Positions 18,822 to 29,258 of a stretch of 64,000 bases of DNA are shown here, one piece after another; position 1 is the first letter of the stretch, and each line of letters opens with the position of its first letter. Location: positions 597,781 to 661,780 of the forward strand of contig NZ_JAPCKI010000001.1 in the NCBI RefSeq assembly GCF_028680575.1. Direction: 5' to 3'. The translations under genes were made by a program, and so were the position numbers. The stretch comes from Acidovorax benzenivorans (GTDB lineage Bacteria; Pseudomonadota; Gammaproteobacteria; Burkholderiales; Burkholderiaceae_C). The notes beneath the pieces are model-generated. The model was not told the DNA's origin, did not search any database, and was given only the letters and a program-made list of their open reading frames with translations.

Positions 18822-20783
18822 ATGTCATTGCTTCACCGGTTGAACCTGCTCGAAAAATTCCTCATCCTGGGGACCATCGGGCTCCTGATGAGCGCCTTGC
18901 CCACCTACCTGGTGGTGCGCGACTCCCTCCACGCCATCGACCACGCGCGCCTGGAGGCCCAGGGCGTGGCCCCCGCCCAGGCACTCACGCTCCTGGTGCA
19001 ACACATGCAGGTGCACCGGGGGCTGTCGGTGGGCATGCTGGGCGGCGATGAGTCCCTGGCTGCGCGGCGCCCCGCCGCGCGCGATGCGGTCAACGCGGCG
19101 CTGGACGATGTGAGCGCCCGCTTTGCCGCCGCCAAGGTGCCCGCCCCGCAGATGGCGGCGTGGACCCAGGCGCAGCAGACCTGGCGCGCGCTGGAGCAGG
19201 CCGTGGCCGCACGCAGCATCGAGCAGGCGCAGAGCACCGCGCAGCACACCCAGCTCATCGCGGCGCTGCTGCAGCTCAATGAGGCCCTGGTGCACGCCTA
19301 TGGCCTGCAGATCGACCCCGAGGCAGACACCCACGCGCTGGTGCAGGCCTCGCTGGCGCAGGCGCCCATGCTGGGCGAAAAGCTGGGCATGCTGCGCGCC
19401 CAAGGCGCCAGTGCACTGGGCAAGCACGAGCTCACGCCCCAGGGCAAGGGCCAACTGCTGGTGCTGCAACAGCGCGTGGCCGAACTGCAGGCAGATACCT
19501 TCCGGGGCCTGGACCGCGCCTTGCAGGCCAACACCGAACTGCAACGCACGCTGGGCAGCAGTGCGCAGGCGGTGCAGGGGCAGATCCAGCAGTCGCTGCA
19601 GATGGTCGAGCGTGACGTGATCAACGCCACCGAGCTGCAGCTGCCTTCCAAGGACTACTTCGACGGGTTCACCCGCACCATCGAAGCGCTGAACGCGCTC
19701 AACAAACTCTCCATGGTCAGCCTGGACCAGGCCCTGCAGGCCCGCGTGGCTGCATTGCAGCGGAGCCTGCTGTGGGTGGCGCTGGCCTTGGTCGCCACGC
19801 TGTCGGCCACCAGTGCGATGGCGCTGGTGTTCGTGCGCTCCATGACCGGGCCGCTGTCGCAGGCCGTAGCGCTGTCGCGCGCCGTGGCACAGGGCGACCT
19901 GAGCGGTGCCCCTATTGCCCATGGCACCAACGAGGTGGGCCAGCTGCTGCAGGCGCTGCAGCAGATGCGCGTGCAACTCACGCAGGTGGTGCGCAACGTG
20001 CGCGGCGGGTCGGAGAGCGTGGCCACCGCCAGCGTGCAGATCGCGCAGGGCAACATCGACCTGTCGGCCCGCACCGAGAGTCAGGCCAGCGCGCTAGAGC
20101 AAACCGCCGCGTCGATGGAGCAGCTCAACGCCACCGTGCGCCAGAACGCCGACAGTGCCCAGCAGGCCAGCCAGCTGGCCGCCAGCGCCAGCACCGTGGC
20201 TGTGCAGGGCGGCGAGGTGGTGGCGCAGGTGGTGGACACCATGCATGGCATCAACACCTCGTCGCAGAAGATCTCCGACATCATCGGCGTGATCGATTCC
20301 ATCGCGTTCCAGACCAACATCCTCGCGCTCAACGCCGCTGTGGAAGCGGCCCGTGCGGGCGAGCAGGGCCGGGGCTTTGCCGTGGTGGCCAGCGAGGTGC
20401 GCAGCCTGGCCGGGCGCAGCGCCGAGGCCGCGCGCGAGATCAAGACGCTCATCAGCGCCAGCGTGGAGCGCGTGGCCCAGGGCAGCGCCCTGGTGGACCG
20501 CGCAGGTGCCACGATGAGCGAGGTGGTGGGCGCCATCCGCCGCGTGACCGACATCGTGGGCGAGATCAGCGCCGCCAGCCACGAGCAATCCCTGGGCGTG
20601 GCCCAGGTGGGCGAGGCCGTGACGCAGATGGACCAGGTCACCCAGCAGAACGCCGCCTTGGTCGAAGAGATGGCCGCCGCCGCCAGCAGCCTCAAGAGCC
20701 AGGCCGAAGACCTGGTGCAAGTGGTGTCGGTGTTCCGCCTGGGCGATGAGCGCAGTCACAACGGAATGCTATCAATTAAATAG
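18822..20783 (+). CDS. Methyl-accepting chemotaxis protein with NIT-like sensor
   Basis: This is a 653-residue chemoreceptor. A first transmembrane helix ([20 protein letters not shown]) is followed by a periplasmic helical domain of about 300 residues whose [17 protein letters not shown] resembles NIT (nitrate/nitrite) sensor domains. A second helix near residue 320, a HAMP region and a long cytoplasmic signalling coiled coil follow, the last with the hairpin tip [20 protein letters not shown]. There is no C-terminal CheR/CheB pentapeptide. The last codons (NGMLSIK) run into a dispersed repeat. The ATG at 18822 precedes [13 protein letters not shown]. Ligand assignment is inference. Confidence 0.92.
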   Translation: MSLLHRLNLLEKFLILGTIGLLMSALPTYLVVRDSLHAIDHARLEAQGVAPAQALTLLVQHMQVHRGLSVGMLGGDESLAARRPAARDAVNAALDDVSARFAAAKVPAPQMAAWTQAQQTWRALEQAVAARSIEQAQSTAQHTQLIAALLQLNEALVHAYGLQIDPEADTHALVQASLAQAPMLGEKLGMLRAQGASALGKHELTPQGKGQLLVLQQRVAELQADTFRGLDRALQANTELQRTLGSSAQAVQGQIQQSLQMVERDVINATELQLPSKDYFDGFTRTIEALNALNKLSMVSLDQALQARVAALQRSLLWVALALVATLSATSAMALVFVRSMTGPLSQAVALSRAVAQGDLSGAPIAHGTNEVGQLLQALQQMRVQLTQVVRNVRGGSESVATASVQIAQGNIDLSARTESQASALEQTAASMEQLNATVRQNADSAQQASQLAASASTVAVQGGEVVAQVVDTMHGINTSSQKISDIIGVIDSIAFQTNILALNAAVEAARAGEQGRGFAVVASEVRSLAGRSAEAAREIKTLISASVERVAQGSALVDRAGATMSEVVGAIRRVTDIVGEISAASHEQSLGVAQVGEAVTQMDQVTQQNAALVEEMAAAASSLKSQAEDLVQVVSVFRLGDERSHNGMLSIK

Positions 20784-20830
20784 CATTTGGCGCTTATGAA
20801 TAAAGCGCTACAAGCCATTTTTGCTTGAAA
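20767..20830 (+). repeat. GATAGC-type dispersed repeat at the end of the chemoreceptor gene
   Basis: The copy contains TGCTATCAATTAAATAGCA, GCGCTTATGAATAAAGCGCT and AAGCCATTTTTGCTTG. The stop codon and final residues of the chemoreceptor gene lie inside it. Confidence 0.8.
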
Positions 20831-20832
20831 AT

Positions 20833-20854
20833 GCCCCACCGTTCCTGGTGGGGC
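20833..20854 (-). terminator. Terminator hairpin of the DUF779 unit
   Basis: The stem GCCCCACC/GGTGGGGC with a six-base loop lies eight bases after the DUF779 stop on the minus strand, and is followed there by ATTTTC. It also lies downstream of the converging chemoreceptor gene. Confidence 0.7.
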
Positions 20855-20861
20855 GTTGCCA

Positions 20862-21236
20862 TCAGCCCAGAGGGCGCTCCATACCCAGCGCGGCCAGCTC
20901 CGCATCGGTGAAGACGCGAGAACGGGTGTGGAAGGCCTTGCCCTCGGGTCCCTCCAGCGAGAAGGTGCCGCCCGTGCCCTCGATCACGTCAATGATGAGC
21001 TGCGTGTGTTTCCAGGTCTCGTACTGCGCGCGCCCGATGTAGAACGGGCAGCCGCCGATGTCCCCCAAGTACACGTCGCCCGCACCCATGGTGATCTCAC
21101 CCGGCAGGTAGCAGTTGGCCGCGCTGTTGTCGCAGCAGCCGCCCGATTGGTGGAACATCAGATCGGGCCCGTGTTTGGCTTGCAGAAAGGCCACCAGCTC
21201 CAGCGCGGCGGGGGTGGCGATGACTTTGTCTACCAT
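20862..21236 (-). CDS. DUF779 domain protein
   Basis: This 124-residue protein of the DUF779 family has a conserved FHQSGGCCDNSAANCYLPGE segment whose three Cys and one His could bind metal. Family members sit next to acetaldehyde-type aldehyde dehydrogenases in many proteobacteria, as here, so a helper role in alcohol or aldehyde oxidation is likely, but the biochemistry is not established. The ATG at 21236 follows a GGAGACACCC ribosome site. The 181-base gap to the aldehyde dehydrogenase contains a large inverted repeat. Confidence 0.88.
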   Translation of the reverse strand: MVDKVIATPAALELVAFLQAKHGPDLMFHQSGGCCDNSAANCYLPGEITMGAGDVYLGDIGGCPFYIGRAQYETWKHTQLIIDVIEGTGGTFSLEGPEGKAFHTRSRVFTDAELAALGMERPLG

Positions 21237-21308
21237 GGGTGTCTCCAGCGTGCGATGCAAAAAACGCGGCAAGTTGGAACAACGAGCCGCGTCAGCAGAA
21301 ACGTTTCC

Positions 21309-21409
21309 AGCGGTCCACAAACCGTCCCTGGCTAGGCGTCTTCGTCGCAGACAGTAGCAACGCTACGGCAAGACGAAGCAACAACGCCAGGGGCGGTTTT
21401 TGGACCGCT
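21309..21409. repeat. Long inverted repeat (cruciform-like) between the aldehyde dehydrogenase and DUF779 genes
   Basis: Two 38-base arms, 21309-21346 and 21372-21409, are imperfect inverted copies: outer ends AGCGGTCCA/TGGACCGCT match exactly and most of the rest pairs (AAACCG, CCCTGGC, TTCGTC). The 25-base centre contains a further perfect hairpin GTAGC-AAC-GCTAC. The structure starts eight bases beyond the aldehyde dehydrogenase stop and would form a long stem in the transcript running to the DUF779 gene. Confidence 0.85.
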
Positions 21410-21417
21410 ACCCAAGA

Positions 21418-22941
<1,524 letters not shown>

Positions 22942-23011
22942 GGTGTTGTCTCCTGCGATGGTTGTGTGCATCGGGCGGGCCCCAGGGGCCTGTCCGATAC
23001 CAACCCCCTAC

Positions 23012-23026
23012 TCAAAACGCATGCCA
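23012..23026 (-). promoter_or_regulatory. Candidate sigma-54 promoter of the aldehyde dehydrogenase gene
   Basis: On the minus strand the sequence TGGCATGCGTTTTGA has the -24 GG and a 10-base gap to the -12 element, where GA replaces the usual GC. It sits about 70 bases upstream of the aldehyde dehydrogenase start, in the 312-base gap (22942-23253) that otherwise holds the activator site described separately and no gene. Confidence 0.4.
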
Positions 23027-23130
23027 GCAGGCCGAGGCACTCGGAGTGTTGATTTCATTGGACTTTTGGGATTGCCCAGGTGGTGCACCTGTCGCAGCGG
23101 GCCCCGCCGCGCTGTGCCGTGCCGCGACAC

Positions 23131-23149
23131 CTGTCACGAAATGGAACAG
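23131..23149. promoter_or_regulatory. Candidate upstream activator site
   Basis: CTGTCACGAAATGGAACAG is an imperfect palindrome (CTGT..C and G..ACAG) about 105 bases upstream of the candidate -24/-12 promoter, at the distance normal for enhancer sites of sigma-54 activators with a Fis-type C-terminus. Confidence 0.4.
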
Positions 23150-23253
23150 TTGGCGCAGACCTTGCGCCCGCGCCCTTGCCCCCAGCGTTGCCGACCGCCA
23201 TACTCGTCCCAAACCCACAAGCAGGCCGTCCTGAGCCTGCACGGAGACAAAGC

Positions 23254-25212
23254 GTGCGCCCCAACACTTCTCCCGTCGCCCTGCGACAGGCCCGCCAGCA
23301 CCTGCTGGACTCTGGCCAGTGCCCCAGCGGCCTGGTGGACGAGCGCCTGTCGCGCTCCTGGTCGCGCAGCATGGCGGCTGGCCTGGTTCCCACCGGGCGG
23401 CCCCAGGCCATCGATCACCCCAGCAGCGGCACGCTGCGCCATGTGCTGGCTAGCAACCCCGAGCTGCTCGCACATTCGCGCCCCGTGATGGAGTACCTGT
23501 TCGAGCAGGTGCGCCACAGCCAAAGTGTGGTGGTGCTGGCCGACCGGCGCGGCATGCTCATGCACACGCTGGGCGACCCCTACTTTGTGGACAAGGCCGA
23601 GCGCGTGGCGCTGACCAGTGGTGCATCGTGGCACGAGGCCCATCGGGGCACCAACGCCATCGGCACGGCCCTGGCCGAGGCCTGCGCGGTGGAGGTGCAT
23701 GGCGGCGAGCATTTTCTGGAGCGCAACAGCTTTCTCACCTGCGCGGCCTCGCCCATCCTGTCGGCCACCGGCGAGTTGCTGGGCATCCTCGACATCTCGG
23801 GCGACTACCGCAACGGCCACGCCCACACGCTGGGCCTGGTCAGTACCGCAGCACGCATGATCGAAAACCGCCTGCTGGCCGCCACCTGCAAACGCAACAT
23901 CCGCCTGCACCTGCACAGCGCGCCCGAGGGCATTGGCAGCGTGGCCGAGGGCATCGTGGCGGTGTCTGCCGACGGCTGGATCGTGGGCGCCAACCGCGTG
24001 GGCCTGGCGCAGCTGGGCCTGCACGCGGGCGACGTGGGCGCCACCTTGCTGGAGCGTGTGCTGGATGTGCGGCTGGACGACCTGCTCTCGCACCACAAGC
24101 GCCGTCCCCAGCAGCCGCAGGCGTTGCGCACACCCCAAGGCAGCCTGCTGTTTGCCCAGGTGCAGATGGATGCCGCCGCGTGGGTCACCCCGTCGCAGCC
24201 CGCCACGGCGGCCCGCGTTGCACCCGCGCAGGACGCACTGGCGCTGCTGGACACCGGCGACGCCCGCTGGCGCGCGGCCGCCGACAAGGCCCGCCGCGTG
24301 GTGGGCAAGCCGATTGCGGTGCTGGTGCAAGGCGAATCGGGTGTGGGCAAGGAGGTGTTCGCACGTGCCCTGCACGCCAGCGGCCCGCGCTGCGACGCGC
24401 CCTTTGTGGCCATCAACTGCGCGGCCATCCCCGAGCACCTCATTGAATCCGAACTGTTCGGCCATGTGGCTGGCGCCTTCACCGGCGCACGCAAAGAGGG
24501 CCACCTGGGCCGCCTGCGCGAGGCCCACGGCGGCACGCTGTTCCTCGACGAAATTGGCGACATGCCGCTGGCCCTGCAAACCCGCCTGCTGCGCGTGCTG
24601 CAAGAGCGCAGCGTAACGCCCGTGGGCGCCAGCAAGGCCGTGCCGGTAGACTTTGCACTGGTCTGCGCCACGCACAACCAGCTCATGCAGGCCGCAGAGC
24701 AGGGGCGCTTTCGGCAGGACCTGTACTACCGTATCAACGGCCTCACGGTGCAGCTGCCCGCGCTGCGCGAGCGCAGCGACTTTGTGGCGCTGCTGCAGCG
24801 CCTGCTGGCCGACCTGGCCACAGAACAGGGCCTGGGTTTTGACGTGCTGGTGGCCCCCGACCTGCTGGCCCGCCTGGCCGCCTACCCCTGGCCCGGCAAC
24901 CTGCGCCAGCTGGCCAACGTGCTGCGCACGGCCTGCGCCATGCTGGCCGAGGGCGAAGACACCTTGGGCTGGGAACACATGCCCGACGACCTGGTGCAGG
25001 CGCTCACGGTGGCGCCCACCAGCCCGCGCAGCGAAGCCGCAGCGGGCCCTGGCGCGGAGGGGCTGCCCGCCAGCCTGAGCCTGCAGCAACTGTCCCACGC
25101 CGCCATCGACCAGGCGCTGCAAGCCGCGCGCGGCAACATGTCGCAGGCGGCGCGCCAGCTGGGCATCAGCCGCCAGACGCTGTACCGCAAGCTGAAGATG
25201 CCCGCGCCCTGA
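23254..25212 (+). CDS. Sigma-54-dependent activator, AcoR-like
   Basis: From the GTG at 23254 this is a 652-residue regulator. An N-terminal GAF-like sensory region (about residues 60-230) precedes a sigma-54 AAA+ domain with Walker A GESGVGKE (about 360), the sigma-54-contacting GAFTGA (about 406) and Walker [12 protein letters not shown] (about 426). A Fis-type helix-turn-helix ends the protein ([18 protein letters not shown]). The absence of a phosphoreceiver domain and the overall plan match AcoR-type activators, which respond to acetoin, alcohols or similar small molecules. The GTG start has CGGAGAC upstream; a longer open frame begins at 23080. It is divergent from the aldehyde dehydrogenase it probably activates. 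Confidence 0.9.
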   Translation: MRPNTSPVALRQARQHLLDSGQCPSGLVDERLSRSWSRSMAAGLVPTGRPQAIDHPSSGTLRHVLASNPELLAHSRPVMEYLFEQVRHSQSVVVLADRRGMLMHTLGDPYFVDKAERVALTSGASWHEAHRGTNAIGTALAEACAVEVHGGEHFLERNSFLTCAASPILSATGELLGILDISGDYRNGHAHTLGLVSTAARMIENRLLAATCKRNIRLHLHSAPEGIGSVAEGIVAVSADGWIVGANRVGLAQLGLHAGDVGATLLERVLDVRLDDLLSHHKRRPQQPQALRTPQGSLLFAQVQMDAAAWVTPSQPATAARVAPAQDALALLDTGDARWRAAADKARRVVGKPIAVLVQGESGVGKEVFARALHASGPRCDAPFVAINCAAIPEHLIESELFGHVAGAFTGARKEGHLGRLREAHGGTLFLDEIGDMPLALQTRLLRVLQERSVTPVGASKAVPVDFALVCATHNQLMQAAEQGRFRQDLYYRINGLTVQLPALRERSDFVALLQRLLADLATEQGLGFDVLVAPDLLARLAAYPWPGNLRQLANVLRTACAMLAEGEDTLGWEHMPDDLVQALTVAPTSPRSEAAAGPGAEGLPASLSLQQLSHAAIDQALQAARGNMSQAARQLGISRQTLYRKLKMPAP

Positions 25213-25241
25213 CGGCGGAGGGCTTGCTGCTGTCAATAAAA

Positions 25242-25301
25242 TTTGCTATGCATTTGAGAGCTGATGGCGCATATGCCACTTGCGCTGACGGCACTTTTGC
25301 T
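25242..25301 (+). repeat. GATAGC-type dispersed repeat, diverged copy
   Basis: The copy reads TTTGCTATG-CATTTGAGAGCTG, then GCGCATATG, TTGCGCTGACGGC and CTTTTGCT. It matches the family order but is more diverged. It lies between the converging sigma-54 activator and histidine kinase genes. Confidence 0.55.
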
Positions 25302-25344
25302 CCAATTGCACTGACAAGCAATGCTCAGGGCCCGGTCCACGCCA

Positions 25345-26721
25345 TCAGACACCTTCACCCAGCGGCAGCACCAGTCGCGCCCGCAGCCCAGCGCCCGGCG
25401 CGCTGTGCAGCTCCAACCGACCGCCGTGGCTGCGCGCCACGCGCTCCACGATGGCCAGGCCCAGGCCTGCGCCCGGTGCGCCGGTGCGCGCCTGGCCGCC
25501 CCCGCGTGCAAAGGGCTGGCGCATGCGGTCGATCTCGTCGGCGGTGATGCCGGGGCCCTGGTCCTGCACCTCCAGCCACACGCTGTCTGCATCGACCCCC
25601 GTGCGCAGCAGCACGGGCGGCGTGCCGTGGCGCCAGGCGTTTTCCACCAGGTTGTCCAGCGCGCGGCGCAGGGCCTGGGGGCGCACGGGTGCCTCGGGCA
25701 AAGCGCCCAGCTCCAGTCGTACCGTGCGGCCGTGGTCGGCCTGCGCCTCGGCCACGGCCTGGGCCAGGTCGTTGAGCGATGCGTTGGTGGGCGCCTCGGC
25801 CTCGCCGCTGCGCGCGAACTGAAGGAACTGGCCCACGATGGCGTCCATCTCGTCGATGCTGCGCGCCATGCTCGCGGCCAGGGGGGGGGCCACCTGCGGC
25901 CCGGCAATCTCCACGCCCAGGCGCAGCTTGGTCAGCGGTGTGCGCAGGTCGTGCGACACACCGGCCAGCATCAACGTGCGTTCCTGGTCGGCAGCGGCCA
26001 GGCTCTGCGCCATGTGGTTGAAGCTGCGGCCCACCGTGGCAATTTCTTCGGGGCCGTCTTCGGGCAGCGGCGCAGGGGGCTGGCCATCCGCCAGCTGCCG
26101 GGCCGCTGTTACCACCTGGGCCAGCGGGCGGTTGATGTGGCGCTGCAGCCACCAGGCCCCCAGCAGCGCCAGCAGCATGCTGGCCAGCGTGGCGGCCAGC
26201 CAGGCGCCGGTGAACTCGCGCGTGGGGAACACGCTGGGCAGGTTGAGCCAATAGGTCTCCGCTCCCTCCGGGCCTGGGTGCACCACACGCAGGGCCAGCA
26301 CGCCGGTACTGTCGCGGCGCCATACGGGTTGCGGGGTGTGTGTTGCCGTTTCGTCTGCACCCAGGCGGCGCGACACTGCCTGCACGAACTGCCGCTCCAT
26401 GGGCGACAGCAGCGCACGCCGCGCGGCGCTCTCCGCTGCCACGGGCGGAGCCGACCGCATGGCCTGCTGGTTGAACGCATCGACAAACGCGGCCCGCTGT
26501 GCGGGGGGCAGCGCCTGAAGCCCTGCGCGCAGTGCGGCCACATTGCGCGCCACGCCATCGGCCACCTGCGCCACGCGGGGTTTGAGGATCATCTGCCGCA
26601 CCAACACAGCCGCCACCAGTTGCCCCAGCACGATGAGCGCGGCCATCAGCAGCAGGTTGCGGCCCAGCAGGCTGCGCGGCCACCAGCCCTGGGTGCTGTG
26701 GGGCGTGGTGGGGGCCGTCAT
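25345..26721 (-). CDS. Sensor histidine kinase, EnvZ-like
   Basis: This 458-residue membrane kinase has two transmembrane helices (about 25-45 and 165-187) flanking a periplasmic domain of about 120 residues. A HAMP domain follows, then the phosphorylation box AGVSHDLRTPLTKLRLG (His near 256) and an ATP-binding domain with the N box NLVENAWRHG, DQGPGI and GLGLAIV. The ATG at 26721 overlaps the stop of the response regulator gene (ATGA). The pair resembles EnvZ/OmpR. The periplasmic domain is enriched in Arg/Ala with no recognised ligand fold. Confidence 0.95.
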   Translation of the reverse strand: MTAPTTPHSTQGWWPRSLLGRNLLLMAALIVLGQLVAAVLVRQMILKPRVAQVADGVARNVAALRAGLQALPPAQRAAFVDAFNQQAMRSAPPVAAESAARRALLSPMERQFVQAVSRRLGADETATHTPQPVWRRDSTGVLALRVVHPGPEGAETYWLNLPSVFPTREFTGAWLAATLASMLLALLGAWWLQRHINRPLAQVVTAARQLADGQPPAPLPEDGPEEIATVGRSFNHMAQSLAAADQERTLMLAGVSHDLRTPLTKLRLGVEIAGPQVAPPLAASMARSIDEMDAIVGQFLQFARSGEAEAPTNASLNDLAQAVAEAQADHGRTVRLELGALPEAPVRPQALRRALDNLVENAWRHGTPPVLLRTGVDADSVWLEVQDQGPGITADEIDRMRQPFARGGGQARTGAPGAGLGLAIVERVARSHGGRLELHSAPGAGLRARLVLPLGEGV

Positions 26722-27482
26722 GGCTTGCTGCCCCCGCTCGGCGCTGCGCCGTCGGGCACAAACACATAACCCACGCCCCACACGGTGCGGATGTGGCGCG
26801 GCTGAGCGGGGTCGGCCTCGATGAGTTTGCGCAGGCGCATCACCTGCACGTCAATGCTGCGGTCTGTGGCGGTGTGGTCGGGGCCATAGGCCAGTGCGAT
26901 GAGCCGGTCGCGCCCCAGGGGCCGGTGCGGCTGTTGCGCCAGCGCCTGCAGCAGCGCGAATTCGCCCGTGGTCAGGGGCACATCTTGCGCACCTTGGCCG
27001 TCGTTGCTGTCGTTGCGCTCCAGCCGGCGCTCGTCCAGCCACAGCGTGAACGCGCCAAACGTTATGCGCCCGCCCGCCTGGCGCGGCCCGGCGTGGGCGC
27101 CCAGCAGGCGCTGGCGGCGCACCATGGCCTGGATGCGCGCCAGTAGCTCGCGCGGGTTGAAGGGCTTGGGCAGGTAGTCGTCGGCGCCCATCTCCAGGCC
27201 CACGATACGGTCCACCGGGTCGCCGCGCGCGGTGAGCATCAGGATGGGAATGGTCTCGCCCTGCGCACGCAGGCGGCGGCAAATGGCCAGGCCGTCCTCG
27301 CCCGGCATCATCACGTCGAGCACCAGCACGTCAAAGCGCTCGCGCTGCAGCAGCACGTCAAGCGGGCCTGCGCCATCGACCGTGCGCACGGTGTAGCCCT
27401 GGTCGCTCAGGTAGCGCTGCAGCAGCGCGCGCAGGTCGGGCTCGTCATCGGCGACCAGGATCTTGGCCAGGGCTTCCGTCAT
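26718..27482 (-). CDS. OmpR-type response regulator
   Basis: This 254-residue regulator has a receiver domain with acidic residues ADDEPD at the start, phospho-acceptor Asp56 in VLVLDVMMP and Lys106 in YLPKPFN, followed by an OmpR-type winged helix in the C-terminal half (DRSIDVQVMRLRKLIE). The ATG at 27482 gives the usual MTEALAKILVADDE; the upstream in-frame region has no family similarity. It is divergent from a secreted protein gene, and the gap holds a tandem-repeat operator that fits an OmpR-family dimer. Confidence 0.95.
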   Translation of the reverse strand: MTEALAKILVADDEPDLRALLQRYLSDQGYTVRTVDGAGPLDVLLQRERFDVLVLDVMMPGEDGLAICRRLRAQGETIPILMLTARGDPVDRIVGLEMGADDYLPKPFNPRELLARIQAMVRRQRLLGAHAGPRQAGGRITFGAFTLWLDERRLERNDSNDGQGAQDVPLTTGEFALLQALAQQPHRPLGRDRLIALAYGPDHTATDRSIDVQVMRLRKLIEADPAQPRHIRTVWGVGYVFVPDGAAPSGGSKP

Positions 27483-27584
27483 GGGGCAGTGGGGGTGGAT
27501 GGCAGCGGGGGGGGATGCAGCCAAGGCTGCGTGCCAATGGTAGGGCCGAAAACGCGGTGCGCCCCGGGCGCCCACCCATCTGGG

Positions 27585-27634
27585 GCATGACAAGGCATGA
27601 CACGCCCCGGTGGTTTTGTCATGCTTTGTCATAC
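27585..27634. promoter_or_regulatory. Candidate OmpR-type operator with 10-bp phased repeats
   Basis: Two direct repeats GCATGACAAG/GCATGACACG (27585-27604) are followed by the inverse pair TTTGTCATGC/TTTGTCATAC (27615-27634). The 10-base periodicity within each pair is the classic layout of OmpR-family sites. The four half-sites lie between the divergent response regulator and secreted protein genes. Confidence 0.7.
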
Positions 27635-27740
27635 ATGGCGCTGCGGGCGCCACAACTGGCTCACACCTGGCGGCCACAGTTCAGAGCAGTGCAGCACCCT
27701 GCTGCTCTGACCCCTTTTCATGTTCAAGGAGTTGACCGCC

Positions 27741-28220
27741 ATGTTCCATTCTGTTCACCGCCCTCAGGCCCTTGCGACCCCGCGCGCTGCGCTGCTGATG
27801 GCCGTTGCCGTGGCGGTGCCGTTGCTTTTCACATCCGCTGACGCCAACGCCCGCACCCGCCGCGTGGTGGAGCACGGCGCCGATGGCAGCACTACCGCCC
27901 GCACCGGCGCGGCCGTGGTGGGCCCCCACGGTACTGCCGCCGTGCGCCAGGGCCAGAGCACCCGCAACGCTGATGGCACGGCCAGCCACCGCAGCGCCAT
28001 CGCCGCTCAGGGTGACCGGGGCACCTTGCAAAGCTCGGGCACCGCCACGCGCAGCGCCGATGGCAGCGTGACACAAAACCGCACCACCACAGCCACCAGC
28101 GCGGCCACCGGCAACAGCGTGCAGACCAGCAGCTCGTACAACGCAGACACCGGCCGCACCCGCAGCGCCAGCTGCTTTGACGCCAGCGGCGCCCTGATGG
28201 CCTGCCCTGCGCGGCCCTGA
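27741..28220 (+). CDS. Secreted Ser/Thr-rich repeat protein, unknown function
   Basis: This 159-residue protein has a signal peptide (hydrophobic residues 16-30, then SADANA). The mature part is rich in Ala, Gly, Ser, Thr and Arg and has short repeats built around ADG(S/T) and RTG. Two Cys near the end (ASCFDASGALMACPA) could form a disulfide. I recognise no family function. AAGGAG upstream supports the ATG at 27741; one at 27720 is also possible. It is divergent from the two-component system and probably controlled by it. The next gene follows after 37 bases. Confidence 0.75.
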   Translation: MFHSVHRPQALATPRAALLMAVAVAVPLLFTSADANARTRRVVEHGADGSTTARTGAAVVGPHGTAAVRQGQSTRNADGTASHRSAIAAQGDRGTLQSSGTATRSADGSVTQNRTTTATSAATGNSVQTSSSYNADTGRTRSASCFDASGALMACPARP

Positions 28221-28257
28221 TTCATCACCTTCCATTCATTGAGCCAGGAGATCGCGC

Positions 28258-29238
28258 ATGTCCCGTCCTTCAATCCCACACTTCGCATTGGCCCCCCTGC
28301 GCACAGGCTTGGGCGCGGCGCTGTGTGCGCTGGCCGCCGTGTTGACCACGCCAGCCCACGCCCAACTGCGGGGTCTGGGGCCTTTCGCCCAGTTGCGCGA
28401 CACCGCTGCCGCCCTGCCCGCTGGCGTGCAGCGCATGGCCGATGTGCCCTATGGCGCGGACCCGCTGCAGCGCATGGATGTCTACCTGCAGGCCGCAGGC
28501 AGCACCGCCAGCAGCGCCGCCGTGGCCAGCGGCACCCGCGCGCCGGTGATCTTCATGGTGCATGGGGGCGCCTGGCGCACGGGCGACAAAGCCATGTCCC
28601 GTGTGGTGCAGGAAAAGGTGGCACGCTGGGTGCCCAAGGGCTTTGTGTTCATCTCGGTGAACTACCGCCTGTACCCGGCGGTGAACGTGCTACAGGAGGC
28701 GCAGGACGTGGCCACCGCGCTGGCCGCTGCGCAAAGCCGTGCTGCCAGCTGGGGCGGCGATGCGTCGCGGTTCATCCTCATGGGGCACTCGGCGGGTGCG
28801 CACCTGGTGTCGCTCATCAATGCCTCGCCCACCCTGGCCCAGCGCGAGGGGGCCTGGCCGTGGCTCGGCACCGTGTCGCTGGACAGCGCGGCGCTCAATG
28901 TGCCTGCCGTGATGACCGCACCGCACTATCCGTTTTACGACGAGGTGATGGGCAGCAACCCGGTGTTCTGGACGGCTGTGTCGCCCTACCACGCGCTGTC
29001 GGGGCCGGTGCCGCCGTTCCAGTTCGTCTGCTCCACCGAGCGCCCCGACCACCCTTGCCTGCAGGCCCAGGGCATGGCCCGCCGCGTGCGCGACCTGGGT
29101 GGGCGTGCCGAGGTGCTGCCGCAGGAGTTGACCCATGGCGAGATCAATGCCCAGCTGGGCCTGGAGAGCGCCTACACACGGGCCGTGGAGGCCTTCATGG
29201 CCTCGCTGGACGCCGTGGTGGCGCAGCGGCTGAAATAG
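28258..29238 (+). CDS. Exported alpha/beta hydrolase
   Basis: This 326-residue protein belongs to the carboxylesterase/BD-FAE-like group. The oxyanion-hole motif HGGAWRTGDK and the nucleophile elbow GHSAGAH are clear; a likely catalytic His is in ELTHGEINAQLG. An N-terminal hydrophobic stretch ending in AHAQL suggests export to the periplasm. CAGGAG precedes the ATG. It follows the small secreted protein closely and may be transcribed with it. Substrate unknown; an acyl ester is likely. Confidence 0.88.
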   Translation: MSRPSIPHFALAPLRTGLGAALCALAAVLTTPAHAQLRGLGPFAQLRDTAAALPAGVQRMADVPYGADPLQRMDVYLQAAGSTASSAAVASGTRAPVIFMVHGGAWRTGDKAMSRVVQEKVARWVPKGFVFISVNYRLYPAVNVLQEAQDVATALAAAQSRAASWGGDASRFILMGHSAGAHLVSLINASPTLAQREGAWPWLGTVSLDSAALNVPAVMTAPHYPFYDEVMGSNPVFWTAVSPYHALSGPVPPFQFVCSTERPDHPCLQAQGMARRVRDLGGRAEVLPQELTHGEINAQLGLESAYTRAVEAFMASLDAVVAQRLK

Positions 29239-29258
29239 CGGCGCCCCGGCGGAGCTTG

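Noticed and set aside
23151-23166. A plus-strand TGGCGC-N5-TTGCG match to the sigma-54 consensus upstream of the activator gene
   Set aside because: Activator genes of this type are seldom sigma-54 dependent, and the match overlaps the region next to the palindrome. It may be chance in GC-rich DNA, so it was not listed as a promoter.
23134-25236. A 700-codon open frame on the minus strand opposite the sigma-54 activator
   Set aside because: It is antisense to a gene with unmistakable AAA+ and Fis motifs, its translation is low-complexity His/Gln/Gly-rich, and it has no family features. Such frames are common opposite high-GC genes.
25321-26769. A 482-codon plus-strand open frame opposite the histidine kinase
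   Set aside because: The kinase has all its motifs on the other strand; the plus-strand product is a low-complexity shadow.
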